Part shown: one piece after another, positions 1 through 8,301 of the stretch
How positions within the stretch are numbered: position 1 is the first letter of the stretch
Layout of the letters: every line of letters begins with the position of its first letter
Source: Streptomyces varsoviensis
GTDB lineage: Bacteria > Actinomycetota > Actinomycetes > Streptomycetales > Streptomycetaceae
Length of the DNA stretch: 64,000 nucleotides
Assembly (NCBI RefSeq): GCF_000718635.1
Contig: NZ_JOBF01000017.1
Location: forward strand, 70,302-134,301
Direction: 5' to 3'
The notes under the pieces: model-generated
Told to the model about the DNA's origin: nothing
The model's database searches: none
What the model saw: only the letters and a program-made list of their open reading frames with translations
Translations under genes and position numbers: made by a program

Positions 1-90
1 CCGGACCGCCGAAGACCGGACCGCTGAAGACCGGTCCGCCGAAAGCCGGACCGCCGAAGACCGGACCGCCGAAAGCCGGACCGCCCAAAA
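1..90. repeat. 15-bp tandem repeat, six units
   Basis: Six consecutive 15-bp units, consensus CCGGACCGCCGAAGA, with one or two changes per unit, end about 45 bp before the first gene. One forward frame is open through the array (RTAED-like pentapeptides) but continues as a shadow of the next gene, so I read it as a non-coding minisatellite or the tail of something upstream that cannot be seen. Confidence 0.8.
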
Positions 91-135
91 CCGAAAGTCG
101 GACCATCGAAGGCCGAAAGAAGGCAGGCACCGACC

Positions 136-1242
136 ATGTCCGTACTACCCTCTCCCTCCCGACCGCTGCGGCTGGCCGCCGCCATCGGCCGCGGCGATGC
201 CGCGGACGCGCTCGACGCCGAGCCGTACATCCGCGCCGCCCGCCTCGCCGAGCGCGGCAGGCTCGACTTCGTCACCCTCGGCGACTCCTTCACGCGGCGG
301 GGCCCGGACGCCCTCGCCGTGCTGGCCCGCGTCGCGCCCGCGACGGAACGGATCGGCTTGGTGCCGACCGTCACCACCACGCACACCGAGCCGTTCCACG
401 TCTCCAGCGCCGTCGCGACCCTCGACTGGGTCAGCCGCGGCCGGGCCGGCTGGACCGTGGACGTGTCGACGACGGAGGCCGAGGCGCGGCTCTTCGGCCG
501 CCGCCCCGCGGCCCCGGCGCGGGCCCTGTGGCGCGAGGCGGCGGAGGTCGCCGACGTGGCCGGGCGGCTCTGGGACAGTTGGGAGGACGACGCCGAGATC
601 AGGGACGTCGCCACCGGCCGCTTCATCGACCGCGACAAGCTGCACTACGTCGACTTCGAGGGCGGCGACTTCTCCGTGCGCGGCCCGGCGATCGTGCCGA
701 GGCCGCCCCAGGGCCGGCCGGTCATCGCGGTGGACGCCACCGCTTCGCTGCCGCGCGAGGCCGCGGCCCGGCACGCCGACATCGCGTACGTACGGGCCAT
801 GAACCGGAGCGGCGCCGCCGGGGCGCGGGCGGATCTGCGCGGCCGCGCGGCGGCGCACGGCCGCGACCCGGACGCGCTGACGGTCCTGGCCGCGCTGACC
901 GTCGACCTGACCGACGGCGAGCGCGCGGCGTCGGCCGACTCCGCCTCGTACGAGGGGAAACTCACGGCCGGCCGCGGCGGGCGCACGCGCTACCGGGGCG
1001 GCCCCGTCGGCCTCGCCGCGCTGATCGGCGACTGGTACGAGGCCGGGGCCGCGGACGGCTTCCACATCACGCCCGCCGACCCGGACGGCGACCTGGAGCG
1101 GTTCGTCAACGGCACGGTGGCGCTGCTCCAGCACCGCGGCGTCTTCCGCACCTTCTATCCCGGCGCCACGCTCCGCGCCCACCTCGGCCTGGCGCGCCCC
1201 GCCGGCCGCTACGCGCCCGCACCCGCCGGAGGCATCGCATGA
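136..1242 (+). CDS. LLM-class flavin-dependent oxidoreductase
   Basis: This 368-aa protein has the bacterial-luciferase-like TIM-barrel pattern. An N-terminal strand leads into a 'RLDFVTLGDSF' segment, then 'ERIGLVPTVTTTHTEPFHV', 'LDWVSRGRAGWTVD' and a C-terminal 'DGFHI' segment. Family members use FMNH2 and O2 to oxidise small sulfur, nitrogen or xenobiotic substrates in the cytosol, with a separate flavin reductase supplying FMNH2. No reductase is visible here. Its stop overlaps the start of the next monooxygenase (ATGA), so the two are translationally coupled. The substrate cannot be read from sequence; such genes often sit in organosulfur uptake operons, but no transporter is inside the window. 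Confidence 0.9.
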   Translation: MSVLPSPSRPLRLAAAIGRGDAADALDAEPYIRAARLAERGRLDFVTLGDSFTRRGPDALAVLARVAPATERIGLVPTVTTTHTEPFHVSSAVATLDWVSRGRAGWTVDVSTTEAEARLFGRRPAAPARALWREAAEVADVAGRLWDSWEDDAEIRDVATGRFIDRDKLHYVDFEGGDFSVRGPAIVPRPPQGRPVIAVDATASLPREAAARHADIAYVRAMNRSGAAGARADLRGRAAAHGRDPDALTVLAALTVDLTDGERAASADSASYEGKLTAGRGGRTRYRGGPVGLAALIGDWYEAGAADGFHITPADPDGDLERFVNGTVALLQHRGVFRTFYPGATLRAHLGLARPAGRYAPAPAGGIA

Positions 1243-2642
1243 ACACGCCGGTCAAGAAGCAGATCCACCTCGCCGCCCACTTCCCGGGCGTCAACGCCAC
1301 GACCGTCTGGGCCGATCCGCGCTCCGGCAGCCAGATCGACTTCTCCTCCTTCGAGCATCTGGCCCGCACCGCCGAGCGCGGCCTGTTCGACTTCTTCTTC
1401 CTCGCCGAGGGGCTGCGGCTGCGCGAGCACAAGGGCCGTATCCACGACCTCGACGTGGTCGGCCGCCCCGAGTCGATCACCGTGCTGAACGCCCTCGCCG
1501 CCGTCACCGACCGCCTCGGGCTCGCCGCCACGGTGAACGCCACCTTCAACGAGCCGTACGAACTGGCCCGTCGGCTCGGCACGCTGGACCACCTCAGCGG
1601 CGGCCGGGCCGCCTGGAACGTCGTCACCTCCTCCGACGCCTTCACCGGCGAGAACTTCCGGCGCGGCGGCTACCTCGACCGGGCTGACCGCTACACCCGA
1701 GCCGCCGAGTTCGTCGCGGTAGCCCGTGAACTGTGGGACTCCTGGGATGGCGGCGGCGCCCCGCGCCCGTTCGCCCACAGCGGGCGGCACTTCGACATCT
1801 CGGGCGAGTTCGGCGTGCGGCGCGGCCCGCAGGGCCATCCCGTGGTCATCCAGGCGGGCGACTCCGACGAGGGCCGCGAGTTCGCGGCCTCCGCCGCCGA
1901 CATCGTCTTCACCCGGCACGGCACGTTGGCGGCGGGCCGCGCGTTCTACGCCGACGTGAAGCGGCGGCTCGGCGCGTACGGCCGGCGCCCGGCGGACCTC
2001 AAGATCATGCCCGGTGCGACGTTCGCGCTCGGCGACACCGCCGCCGAGGCGCAGGAGAAGGCCGCCGAGATCCGCCGGCTCCAGGTCTCGCCGCAGAACG
2101 CGATCCTCGCCCTGGAACAGGTCTGGGGCCGCGACCTGTCCGCGTACGACCCGGACGGGCCGCTGCCCGACATCGACCCGGACCCTGAGAGCCAACTGGT
2201 CCAGGGCCGGGTCCGGATCGGCGACCCGCTGGCCGTCGCCGCGAAATGGCGGGCGCTGGCGGCGGCCAAGGGGCTCTCCATCCGGCAGACGGTGATCGAG
2301 ACGACCGGGCGGCAGTCGTTCATCGGGACTCCCGAGAGCGTCGCGGCGGAGCTGGACGAGTTCGTGCAGACGGACGCCGCCGACGGCTTCATCCTCATTC
2401 CGCACCTCACGCCCGGCGGGCTCGACGACTTCGTGGCGCGCGTCGTGCCGCTGCTCCAGGAGCGCGGCTCGTTCCGCACCCGGTACGAAGGCACGACCCT
2501 CCGCGACCACCTGGGCCTGGCCCGGCCGCCCGCCGCCCCGGCCCCGGACGCCCCGGCCCCTGACCCGAAGGACCCCGACGCGAAGGACCCGGACGCCCCC
2601 GCCCCCGCGCGTGGCACGCGCGGAGCGGCTGTGAAAGGTTGA
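1239..2642 (+). CDS. NtaA/DmoA-family FMN-dependent monooxygenase
   Basis: This 467-aa protein belongs to the NtaA/SnaA/DmoA branch of the luciferase superfamily. Visible family features are 'KQIHLAAHFPGVN' at the N-terminus, 'FDFFFLAEGLRLRE', 'GLAATVNATFNEPYELAR', 'LDHLSGGRAAWNVVTS' and 'HPVVIQAGDSDEGREFAA'. The start is the ATG overlapping the upstream stop; the same frame is open further upstream but only as an antisense-like shadow of gene 1. The last ~45 residues are a Pro/Ala/Asp-rich tail with DPKDPDAKDPDAP repeats, not part of the family fold. Known relatives oxidise nitrilotriacetate, dimethyl sulfide or pristinamycin precursors, so the substrate here stays open. Confidence 0.9.
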   Translation: MNTPVKKQIHLAAHFPGVNATTVWADPRSGSQIDFSSFEHLARTAERGLFDFFFLAEGLRLREHKGRIHDLDVVGRPESITVLNALAAVTDRLGLAATVNATFNEPYELARRLGTLDHLSGGRAAWNVVTSSDAFTGENFRRGGYLDRADRYTRAAEFVAVARELWDSWDGGGAPRPFAHSGRHFDISGEFGVRRGPQGHPVVIQAGDSDEGREFAASAADIVFTRHGTLAAGRAFYADVKRRLGAYGRRPADLKIMPGATFALGDTAAEAQEKAAEIRRLQVSPQNAILALEQVWGRDLSAYDPDGPLPDIDPDPESQLVQGRVRIGDPLAVAAKWRALAAAKGLSIRQTVIETTGRQSFIGTPESVAAELDEFVQTDAADGFILIPHLTPGGLDDFVARVVPLLQERGSFRTRYEGTTLRDHLGLARPPAAPAPDAPAPDPKDPDAKDPDAPAPARGTRGAAVKG

Positions 2643-2647
2643 ACGAC

Positions 2648-3490
2648 ATGAGCGATATGAGCGGCATGGGTGGCATGAACGGCAGCGGCGACGACGCGCG
2701 GCAGCAGTGGAAGACCTGGCACGAGAACCGCGTGGCGACGGTCTCCGAGCCGTACGGACCGCTCGCGCTCACCGGCACGCACTGGCTCGCCGACGCCGTG
2801 GACGGCCGCCTGGAGACCTTGGACGGCACCGTCCTGCCGGGGCGCTGGACCGAGGGGGCCGGTGACGACACGATCGTGCTCGGTGCGACGGCCGCCGACG
2901 GACTGACTTTTGACGGCCGGCCGCTGGACGGCGAGGTCCGGCTCGGCGCGGACGACGGCCCGGGGACGGCCCGCGTCGCCCGCGGCGCACAGCGCTACGT
3001 CGTGCTGCGCCGCGAGGGACTGTGGGCCGTGCGGGTCTTCGACCCGGACGCCGAGAACCGCCGCGCCTTCGCCGGGATCGACGTCTTCGACTACGACGAA
3101 CGGTGGGTGCTGGCGGGGGAGTTCCGCCCGTACGACGCGAGCCGCACCGTACGCGTGGGCAACGCCGACGGCCGGGAACGGGGCCTCGGGCTCGGCGGCG
3201 AACTGGCCTTCACGGTCGACGGCGCCGAGCACACGCTCCAGGTCGCGGTCGAGGACGACGGCTCGCTGTGGGCCGTACTCGCCGACGGCACGAGCGGCCA
3301 CGACAGCTACCGCTTCCGCTTCCTGCGCCCGCCGGCCCCGGCCGCGGACGGAACGGTGACCGTGGACTTCAACCGGACCCTGCTGCCGCCGTGCGCCTTC
3401 GCCGACCACTTCATCTGCCCGTTCCCGCCGCCGGGCAACACCCTGCCGATCGAGGTACGGGCGGGGGAGCGCAACCGGCTGACGCGCTGA
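2648..3490 (+). CDS. DUF1684 domain-containing protein
   Basis: This 280-aa cytosolic protein ends in the diagnostic DUF1684 block: a 'VDFNRTLLPPCAF' strand, then 'CPFPPPGNTLPI' and an acidic 'VRAGERN' tail. ATG 2648 is preferred because AAAGG lies nine bases upstream. A TTG at 2639 overlapping the upstream stop is the alternative. The extra N-terminus is Met/Gly/Ser-rich. The function of DUF1684 is unknown. Its position as the third gene of the flavin monooxygenase operon suggests a supporting role in the same catabolic route, which is inference only. Confidence 0.85.
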   Translation: MSDMSGMGGMNGSGDDARQQWKTWHENRVATVSEPYGPLALTGTHWLADAVDGRLETLDGTVLPGRWTEGAGDDTIVLGATAADGLTFDGRPLDGEVRLGADDGPGTARVARGAQRYVVLRREGLWAVRVFDPDAENRRAFAGIDVFDYDERWVLAGEFRPYDASRTVRVGNADGRERGLGLGGELAFTVDGAEHTLQVAVEDDGSLWAVLADGTSGHDSYRFRFLRPPAPAADGTVTVDFNRTLLPPCAFADHFICPFPPPGNTLPIEVRAGERNRLTR

Positions 3491-3840
3491 CGGAACCGGC
3501 CGCGGGGCGCTGAGAGGGCGGTGCCGGAACAGGCCGGGGACGGGGGAGGAACAGGCCGGGAGACGAGGGTGGAACCGACCGGCCCGCCGATACGTCCTAT
3601 CGCCGACCCGAGGGGGTCAGCACCAGCCCCGGCGGCCCAAGTGCCGTCGGGGCCATGGCCGTTGTGCCGCCGACGGCCGTCCGAAAGCCGCCCTTGCGTC
3701 CGCCGTCCGCACGCCTCGATACTCCGCAGCAGCGCTTGTCAGGGGCACGGCGGAAAACGGAATCCGGTGTGCCCTTTGACTGCGCCTCACGGGCCCGTCC
3801 ACCCCACGGCGGGCCCCCTACCCCCCTCGGGAGGAAGAAC
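3491..3840. other. Intergenic region before protease gene
   Basis: These 350 bp hold no supportable gene. The final part carries a good ribosome-binding site (GGGAGGAAG, ending six bases before the protease GTG), so the protease promoter must lie here, but I could not assign -10/-35 hexamers with confidence. Confidence 0.6.
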
Positions 3841-4749
3841 GTGAGGATCAAGCGCACCACCCCCCGCAGCGGCATCGTGAGACGTTCCGGCCTGCTCGCC
3901 ACGGCCGCCGGCCTCGCGGCCGCGACGGCGCTGGTCTCCACCAACGCCCACGCCGACGGCGCCCGGTCCGTCGAGCCGTACAGCGCCGCCCAGCTCTCCT
4001 CCGTCGACTCGGCCGTGCGGAGCGCCGACGTCGCGGGCACGGCCTGGTCGGTGGACCGCAAGACCAACTCCGTCACCGTCGCGGTCGACGAGACCGTCAC
4101 CGCGGCCGACATCGCCAAGATCAAGTCCGCGGCGGGCGCCAACGCCGGCGCCATCCGCATCGAGCACATGAAGGGCAAGCTGCGCAAGCTGCTCTCCGGC
4201 GGCGACGCGATCTACGCGCCGAGCTGGCGCTGCTCCCTCGGCTTCAACGTGCGCAAGGGCAACACGTACTACCTGCTCACGGCCGGACACTGCACCGAGG
4301 GCAAGCCGCCCTACTACGCGAACTCCAGCAAGACCACGAGCATCGGCCCCACCACGGGCACGAGCTTCCCCGGCAACGACTACGGCATCGTGCAGTACAC
4401 GAACACCTCGCTGGCCCACCCCAGCGCCGTAGGCAGCCAGGCCATCACCAAGGCCGCCGACCCCACCGTGGGCCAGAACGTCACCCGGCGCGGCTCCACC
4501 ACCGGCACCCACAGCGGCAGGGTCACCGCGCTGAACCAGACCGTCAACTACGGCAGCGGCGACATCGTCTCCGGTCTGATCAAGACCACCGTCTGCGCCG
4601 AGCCCGGCGACAGCGGCGGCTCGCTCTACTCCGGTTCCACCGCCTACGGACTCACCTCCGGCGGCAGCGGCAACTGCACCTCCGGCGGGACGACGTTCTT
4701 CCAGCCGGTGGTCGAAGCGATGAACGCCTACGGCGTGAGCCTCTTCTGA
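3841..4749 (+). CDS. Secreted S1 serine protease, streptogrisin-like
   Basis: This 302-aa prepro-protease starts at GTG 3841, six bases after GGGAGGAAG. Residues 1-38 form a basic then Ala-rich signal peptide ending in AHA. Residues 39-118 match the short alpha-lytic-protease prodomain, and mature enzyme begins near residue 119 with 'SGGDAIY' followed by 'RCSLGFNV', as in streptogrisins A/B. The catalytic triad is His150 (TAGHC), Asp180 (GNDYGIV) and Ser258 (GDSGGS). Four cysteines (131/151 and 252/279) give the two expected disulfides. There is no C-terminal chitin-binding domain. It should act outside the cell as a chymotrypsin-like protease. Confidence 0.95.
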   Translation: MRIKRTTPRSGIVRRSGLLATAAGLAAATALVSTNAHADGARSVEPYSAAQLSSVDSAVRSADVAGTAWSVDRKTNSVTVAVDETVTAADIAKIKSAAGANAGAIRIEHMKGKLRKLLSGGDAIYAPSWRCSLGFNVRKGNTYYLLTAGHCTEGKPPYYANSSKTTSIGPTTGTSFPGNDYGIVQYTNTSLAHPSAVGSQAITKAADPTVGQNVTRRGSTTGTHSGRVTALNQTVNYGSGDIVSGLIKTTVCAEPGDSGGSLYSGSTAYGLTSGGSGNCTSGGTTFFQPVVEAMNAYGVSLF

Positions 4750-4894
4750 CCGAGCTCTGACCGAGTGCTGACTGAGCTCTGACCGAGCTCTGATCGTGTT
4801 CCGGCCGGGCTCTGACCCTGCTCCGAGCACGTCCCGAGCACGTTCCGAGGGAAGGCGCGGCCTTTCTTCCCCACCTTCACGGCCTTCCCCGTCC

Positions 4895-4932
4895 CGCCTG
4901 CCCCCGGCCGCGACACCGGCCGGGGGCAGGCG
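4895..4932. terminator. 16-bp perfect hairpin between convergent genes
   Basis: Left arm 4895-4910 and right arm 4917-4932 are perfectly complementary (cgcctgcccccggccg and its complement) around a 6-nt loop. It lies between the protease and the convergent minus-strand gene, so it can serve both. There is no T-tract, as is usual in Streptomyces. Confidence 0.75.
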
Positions 4933-4944
4933 CGCGTACGCGAC

Positions 4945-5772
4945 TCACCGGGGGAGCGCCGCAGGCCCGTACGCGCCTCCGCCCCGTTCCCCGCCGCCGA
5001 GCCGTTCCGCGATCTTCAGCAGTTCGCCGGGGGCCAGGTGCGCGCCCGAGTCGCACACCATGTAGGTGAAGGTCCCGTCGAACCAGGTCACGCCGTGCTC
5101 GGACCCCGGCCCGTCGAAGAAGCGGCCGGACAGCCCGCCGACCGACACCGCCTTCCCCTCGCCGCCGCCCTGCTGCCCCCTCCCGGTGATCTGCGCGATG
5201 GCCAGCGACGGAAGCCCCGAGCCCTCGCGGTAGTAGCGGGTCCAGGCGGGACCGGGCTCGTGCTCGCGCTCCAGCAGGTACGGCAGGCCGGGCCGGGGGC
5301 CGGGTTCCTCCTGGTACATGGCGTCCGTCTGCGCGTATCCCGTGGGGAGGTAGCGGGGGGTGAGGAGGAAAGCGCCGTCGAAAGGGGGGATGCGGCCGCC
5401 GGTCGAGGCGTCGACGAGCCGCCGCTGTCCCAAGGGCTCCCGCAGCGTGACGGCGACTTGTTGATATTTCGTGGTCTCGCAGGGGTGCGACAGGTTGGAA
5501 ATGCCTGTCCTGATCGTCACGGCGACGGCGTCGGAGGACTCCCGTGCCGCCAGCTCGGGCCCCGCCTCCTGGCAGGGGGACCATGAGACGGCGGCGGTGA
5601 GCGTACGTCCGTCCCGGCTCACCAGCACCTGGCTCGACACCAGCCCGTCATCGCGATGGTTCTTGAGTCGGTCCTCCCAGAGCCACCACGCGGTCAGGGC
5701 GACGGTGACGACGGCTGTCGTGCCGACGATCCATAACCCCCGCCTCAGATACGTGAGTTGGTCGGGTCGCAC
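4945..5772 (-). CDS. Membrane-anchored hypothetical protein
   Basis: A 275-aa protein starting at GTG 5772, two bases after the stop of the upstream MmcQ-like gene, so it is probably its operon partner. One transmembrane helix at about residues 11-31 (a 'LWIVGTTAVVTVALTAWWLW' segment) is followed by an extracytoplasmic domain of ~240 residues. That domain has scattered cysteines, an 'AAVSWSPCQEAG' segment and a C-terminal 'TYMVCDSG' segment. I do not recognise a family; it resembles unannotated single-pass streptomycete proteins. Confidence 0.75.
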   Translation of the reverse strand: MRPDQLTYLRRGLWIVGTTAVVTVALTAWWLWEDRLKNHRDDGLVSSQVLVSRDGRTLTAAVSWSPCQEAGPELAARESSDAVAVTIRTGISNLSHPCETTKYQQVAVTLREPLGQRRLVDASTGGRIPPFDGAFLLTPRYLPTGYAQTDAMYQEEPGPRPGLPYLLEREHEPGPAWTRYYREGSGLPSLAIAQITGRGQQGGGEGKAVSVGGLSGRFFDGPGSEHGVTWFDGTFTYMVCDSGAHLAPGELLKIAERLGGGERGGGAYGPAALPR

Positions 5773-5774
5773 GC

Positions 5775-6119
5775 TCAGGCCGCCCCGGTGAAGGCGTCCA
5801 GCAGGTGCGGCGGGGCCGCCTGCTTCCAGGAGTCGACGAGGATGTCCCGCAGCTCGTCGAGGTCCTCCAGGGCGGCGAGCCGTACGCGCACCCAGTTGGA
5901 GCCGGCCTCGTGGGGCGGCACCCAGAACTTCTCCGGCTCCGCCGCGATCAGCTCCTGCCGCTCGTGCATCGGGCAGCGCACGGCGAACGAGGTCTCGTCG
6001 TCGGGGACCGTGACGAACATCTTGCCGGCGACGCGGAAGGTGGGCATGGACCACGCCTCCTTCTCCACCGTCTCCGGCAGGGAGAGGGCGATGCGGCGTA
6101 CGTCTGCGGAATCGGTCAT
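5775..6119 (-). CDS. MmcQ/YjbR family DNA-binding-like protein
   Basis: A 114-aa protein with the YjbR/CyaY-like fold pattern: 'RRIALSLPETVEKEAWSMPTF', 'VAGKMFVTVPDDETSFAVRC' and a C-terminal 'WVRVRLAALEDLDELRDILVDSW'. Family members are small cytosolic proteins; DNA binding has been suggested but the cellular role is unclear. ATG 6119 is chosen over a TTG two codons upstream; neither has a convincing ribosome-binding site. It is divergent from the nucleotidyltransferase gene and shares its promoter region. Confidence 0.85.
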   Translation of the reverse strand: MTDSADVRRIALSLPETVEKEAWSMPTFRVAGKMFVTVPDDETSFAVRCPMHERQELIAAEPEKFWVPPHEAGSNWVRVRLAALEDLDELRDILVDSWKQAAPPHLLDAFTGAA

Positions 6120-6171
6120 GATCAACAGATTAAGCGGTGCCCGTACGGCGGCGGTGCCGCGCCGGAAACCC

Positions 6172-6201
6172 TTGGCCCCCGCCGCGCCCGCTCCCTACGA
6201 T
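6172..6201 (+). promoter_or_regulatory. Putative promoter of the AadA-like gene
   Basis: TTGGCC (6172-6177) and TACGAT (6196-6201) are separated by 18 bp. The -10 ends seven bases before GTG 6209, which would put the transcription start at or beside the start codon, giving a leaderless mRNA. No Shine-Dalgarno sequence is present, consistent with that. Confidence 0.5.
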
Positions 6202-6208
6202 CCGGACC

Positions 6209-7141
6209 GTGACGACGACGGAAGCGCAGGTGGAAGAGGTCGTACGGCTGGTGCGGCAGGTGTTCGGCGCGGATGTCGCCGGCGCGTACCTCCATGGCTC
6301 CGCCGTGCTGGACGGGCTGCGGCCGAGCAGCGACATCGACGTACTGGCCGTGCTGCGGCGGCGCACGACCGAGGGGGAGCGGCGGGCGCTCGTGACCGCG
6401 CTGCTGGAGATCTCCGGAGCCGTTGGCGGGGACGCCCGGCGGCCCGACGAGGTGGCGGACCCCCAGCCCGACGAGGTGGCGGAAGCCCGGCCCGGCGGGG
6501 CGTCGGACGCCAGGCCCGTCGCGCTGGCGGACGCCCGGCCCGGCGAGGTGTCGGAAGCCAGGCCCGTCGAGCTGACGATCGTCGTCCAGGACGCGGTGCG
6601 GCCGTGGCGGTACCCGCCGCGCTGCGAGTTCCAGTACGGGGAGTGGCTGCGTACGGAGTACGAGCGCGGGCACACGCCGGAGCCGGGGGACAGCCCCGAC
6701 CTCGCGCCGCTGATCACCATGGTGCTGCTCGGCGACGCCCCGCTGTACGGGCCGCCCCCGGCCGCCGTGCTCGACGCCGTACCCCACGACGACCTGCGCC
6801 GCGGCATCGTCGCCGGGGTGCCGGAGCTGCTGGCCGAGCTGGCGGACGACACCCGCAACGCCGTCCTGACGCTCGCCCGCGTCTGGCGGACCCTGGCGAC
6901 CGGGGAGATCTGTTCCAAGGACGCCGCCGCTGCCTGGGCGCTCGTCCGGCTCCCCGAGGAGCACCGTCCCGTGCTGTCCCGCGCCCGGGCCGGCTACCTC
7001 GGCCCTCCCGGGACTCCCGGCCCTCTCGGCGCTTCCGGCCCTCCCGGCGCGGAGCGCGAGCGCTGGGACGACCTCGCGCCGCGCCTGCGCCCGTACGCCG
7101 AGCACGTCACCGCCGCGATCGAGCGGCTGATCTCGGGCTGA
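6209..7141 (+). CDS. AadA-like aminoglycoside nucleotidyltransferase
   Basis: A 310-aa nucleotidyltransferase. The Pol-beta-type motif 'YLHGSAVLDGLRPSSDIDVL' near residues 31-50 holds the GS and DxD metal-binding signature. The C-terminal half has the DUF4111 helical domain ('ARVWRTLATGEICSKDAAAAW'). ANT(3'')/(9) enzymes adenylylate streptomycin or spectinomycin; the actual substrate is unproven. Two insertions are unusual. Five 24-bp units (6448-6567) add (D/E)EVA(D/E)ARP octapeptides directly after the catalytic region, and a collagen-like GPPG tract lies near residue 275. Whether these leave the fold active is uncertain. GTG 6209 is probably a leaderless start. Confidence 0.85.
   Translation: MTTTEAQVEEVVRLVRQVFGADVAGAYLHGSAVLDGLRPSSDIDVLAVLRRRTTEGERRALVTALLEISGAVGGDARRPDEVADPQPDEVAEARPGGASDARPVALADARPGEVSEARPVELTIVVQDAVRPWRYPPRCEFQYGEWLRTEYERGHTPEPGDSPDLAPLITMVLLGDAPLYGPPPAAVLDAVPHDDLRRGIVAGVPELLAELADDTRNAVLTLARVWRTLATGEICSKDAAAAWALVRLPEEHRPVLSRARAGYLGPPGTPGPLGASGPPGAERERWDDLAPRLRPYAEHVTAAIERLISG
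6448..6567 (+). repeat. 24-bp in-frame repeat inside AadA-like gene
   Basis: Five imperfect 24-bp units encode an eight-residue (D/E)EVA(D/E)ARP(G/V) motif. The period is a multiple of three, so the frame is kept. Confidence 0.8.
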
Positions 7142-7293
7142 CCGGGCCCGGCGGCCGGGGGCTCCGCCATCAGGGGCCCGCCGTCAGGGACTCGACCGCT
7201 GCCCGTAGCGGGCATACCGTGGGAAATAACACCCGCCCTCCCCGCTGCCGGAGGTGGCGACGGGGAGGGGCCCAGGACGGCTAGGGGGCCGTG

Positions 7294-8262
7294 ATGGTCG
7301 AGGAGCTGGTGGCAGCAGGAGCGGCGGTCGTGTCCGCGGGTGTGCTGTACGCACTCGCGGCGGCCCGTGTGGTCAAGCAGTACGAGCGGGGCGTGGTCTT
7401 CCGCCTCGGCCGGCTGCGGGACTCCGTGCGCGGGCCCGGGTTCACGATGGTGATCCCGGCCGTGGACCGGCTGCGCAAGGTGAACATGCAGATCGTCACG
7501 ATGCCGGTGCCCGCCCAGGAGGGCATCACCCGTGACAACGTCACGGTCCGCGTGGACGCGGTCGTGTACTTCAAGGTGGTCGACGCGGCCAGCGCCGTCG
7601 TCGAGGTCGAGGACTACCGCTTCGCCGTCTCCCAGATGGCCCAGACCTCGCTGCGCTCGATCATCGGCAAGAGCGACCTGGACGATCTGCTCTCCAACCG
7701 CGAGAAGCTCAACCAGGGCCTGGAGCTGATGATCGACAGCCCGGCCGTGGGGTGGGGCGTGCAGATCGACCGGGTGGAGATCAAGGACGTGTCCCTCCCG
7801 GAGACCATGAAGCGGTCGATGGCCCGGCAGGCCGAGGCCGACCGGGAGCGGCGGGCGCGCGTCATCAACGCCGACGCGGAGTTGCAGGCGTCGAAGAAGC
7901 TGGCCGAAGCCGCGCACGAGATGTCGGACGAGCCCTCGGCGCTCCAACTGCGGCTGCTGCAGACCGTGGTGGCCGTAGCGGCCGAGAAGAACTCCACGCT
8001 GGTGCTGCCCTTCCCGGTGGAGCTGCTGCGCTTCTTGGAACGCGCCACGCCCCGCGCCCAGCAGCAGTCACCGGCCCAGGAGCAGCCCTCGGCTCAGCAG
8101 CAGCCCTCGGTCCAAGAGCCGTCACAGCTTGAGCCCCAGCTACAGCCGCACCCGCAGCCCGCGCCCGAGCCCGAATTCCGGCCTCAGCCCGAGCTCCACC
8201 CTCAGCCCGAACTCCACCCTCAGCCCGAGCTCCACCCTCAGCCCAAGGCCGAGCCGCAGTAG
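7294..8262 (+). CDS. Slipin/SPFH (band 7) membrane protein
   Basis: A 322-aa stomatin-like protein. A hydrophobic N-terminal segment (residues ~3-22) anchors it, then comes the SPFH domain: 'VVKQYERGVVFRLGRL', 'GPGFTMVIPAVDRL', 'TRDNVTVRVDAVVYFKV'. A helical segment rich in Ala/Glu/Arg ('RQAEADRERRARVINADAE') and 'STLVLPFPVELL' follow. Slipins oligomerise on the inner membrane leaflet and organise microdomains. The last ~75 residues are Pro/Gln-rich with three exact-to-near PQPELH hexapeptides (8182-8247). ATG 7294 is preferred to the adjoining GTG because of its spacing from AGGGGG. No NfeD partner gene is adjacent. Confidence 0.9.
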   Translation: MVEELVAAGAAVVSAGVLYALAAARVVKQYERGVVFRLGRLRDSVRGPGFTMVIPAVDRLRKVNMQIVTMPVPAQEGITRDNVTVRVDAVVYFKVVDAASAVVEVEDYRFAVSQMAQTSLRSIIGKSDLDDLLSNREKLNQGLELMIDSPAVGWGVQIDRVEIKDVSLPETMKRSMARQAEADRERRARVINADAELQASKKLAEAAHEMSDEPSALQLRLLQTVVAVAAEKNSTLVLPFPVELLRFLERATPRAQQQSPAQEQPSAQQQPSVQEPSQLEPQLQPHPQPAPEPEFRPQPELHPQPELHPQPELHPQPKAEPQ

Positions 8263-8301
8263 GCACCGCCGCGGGCGCGAGCCACGAGCGAGCCGACCGG
8301 C

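Noticed and set aside
2..802. Coding reading of the 15-bp repeat (RTAED repeats)
   Set aside because: The open frame continues as a shadow across gene 1 and ends arbitrarily; no start or partner is visible.
528..1238. Extended 704-aa reading of the second monooxygenase
   Set aside because: The upstream part lies over gene 1 in another frame, is Arg/Gly/Pro-rich and has no family features. ATG 1239 with the ATGA overlap is the real start.
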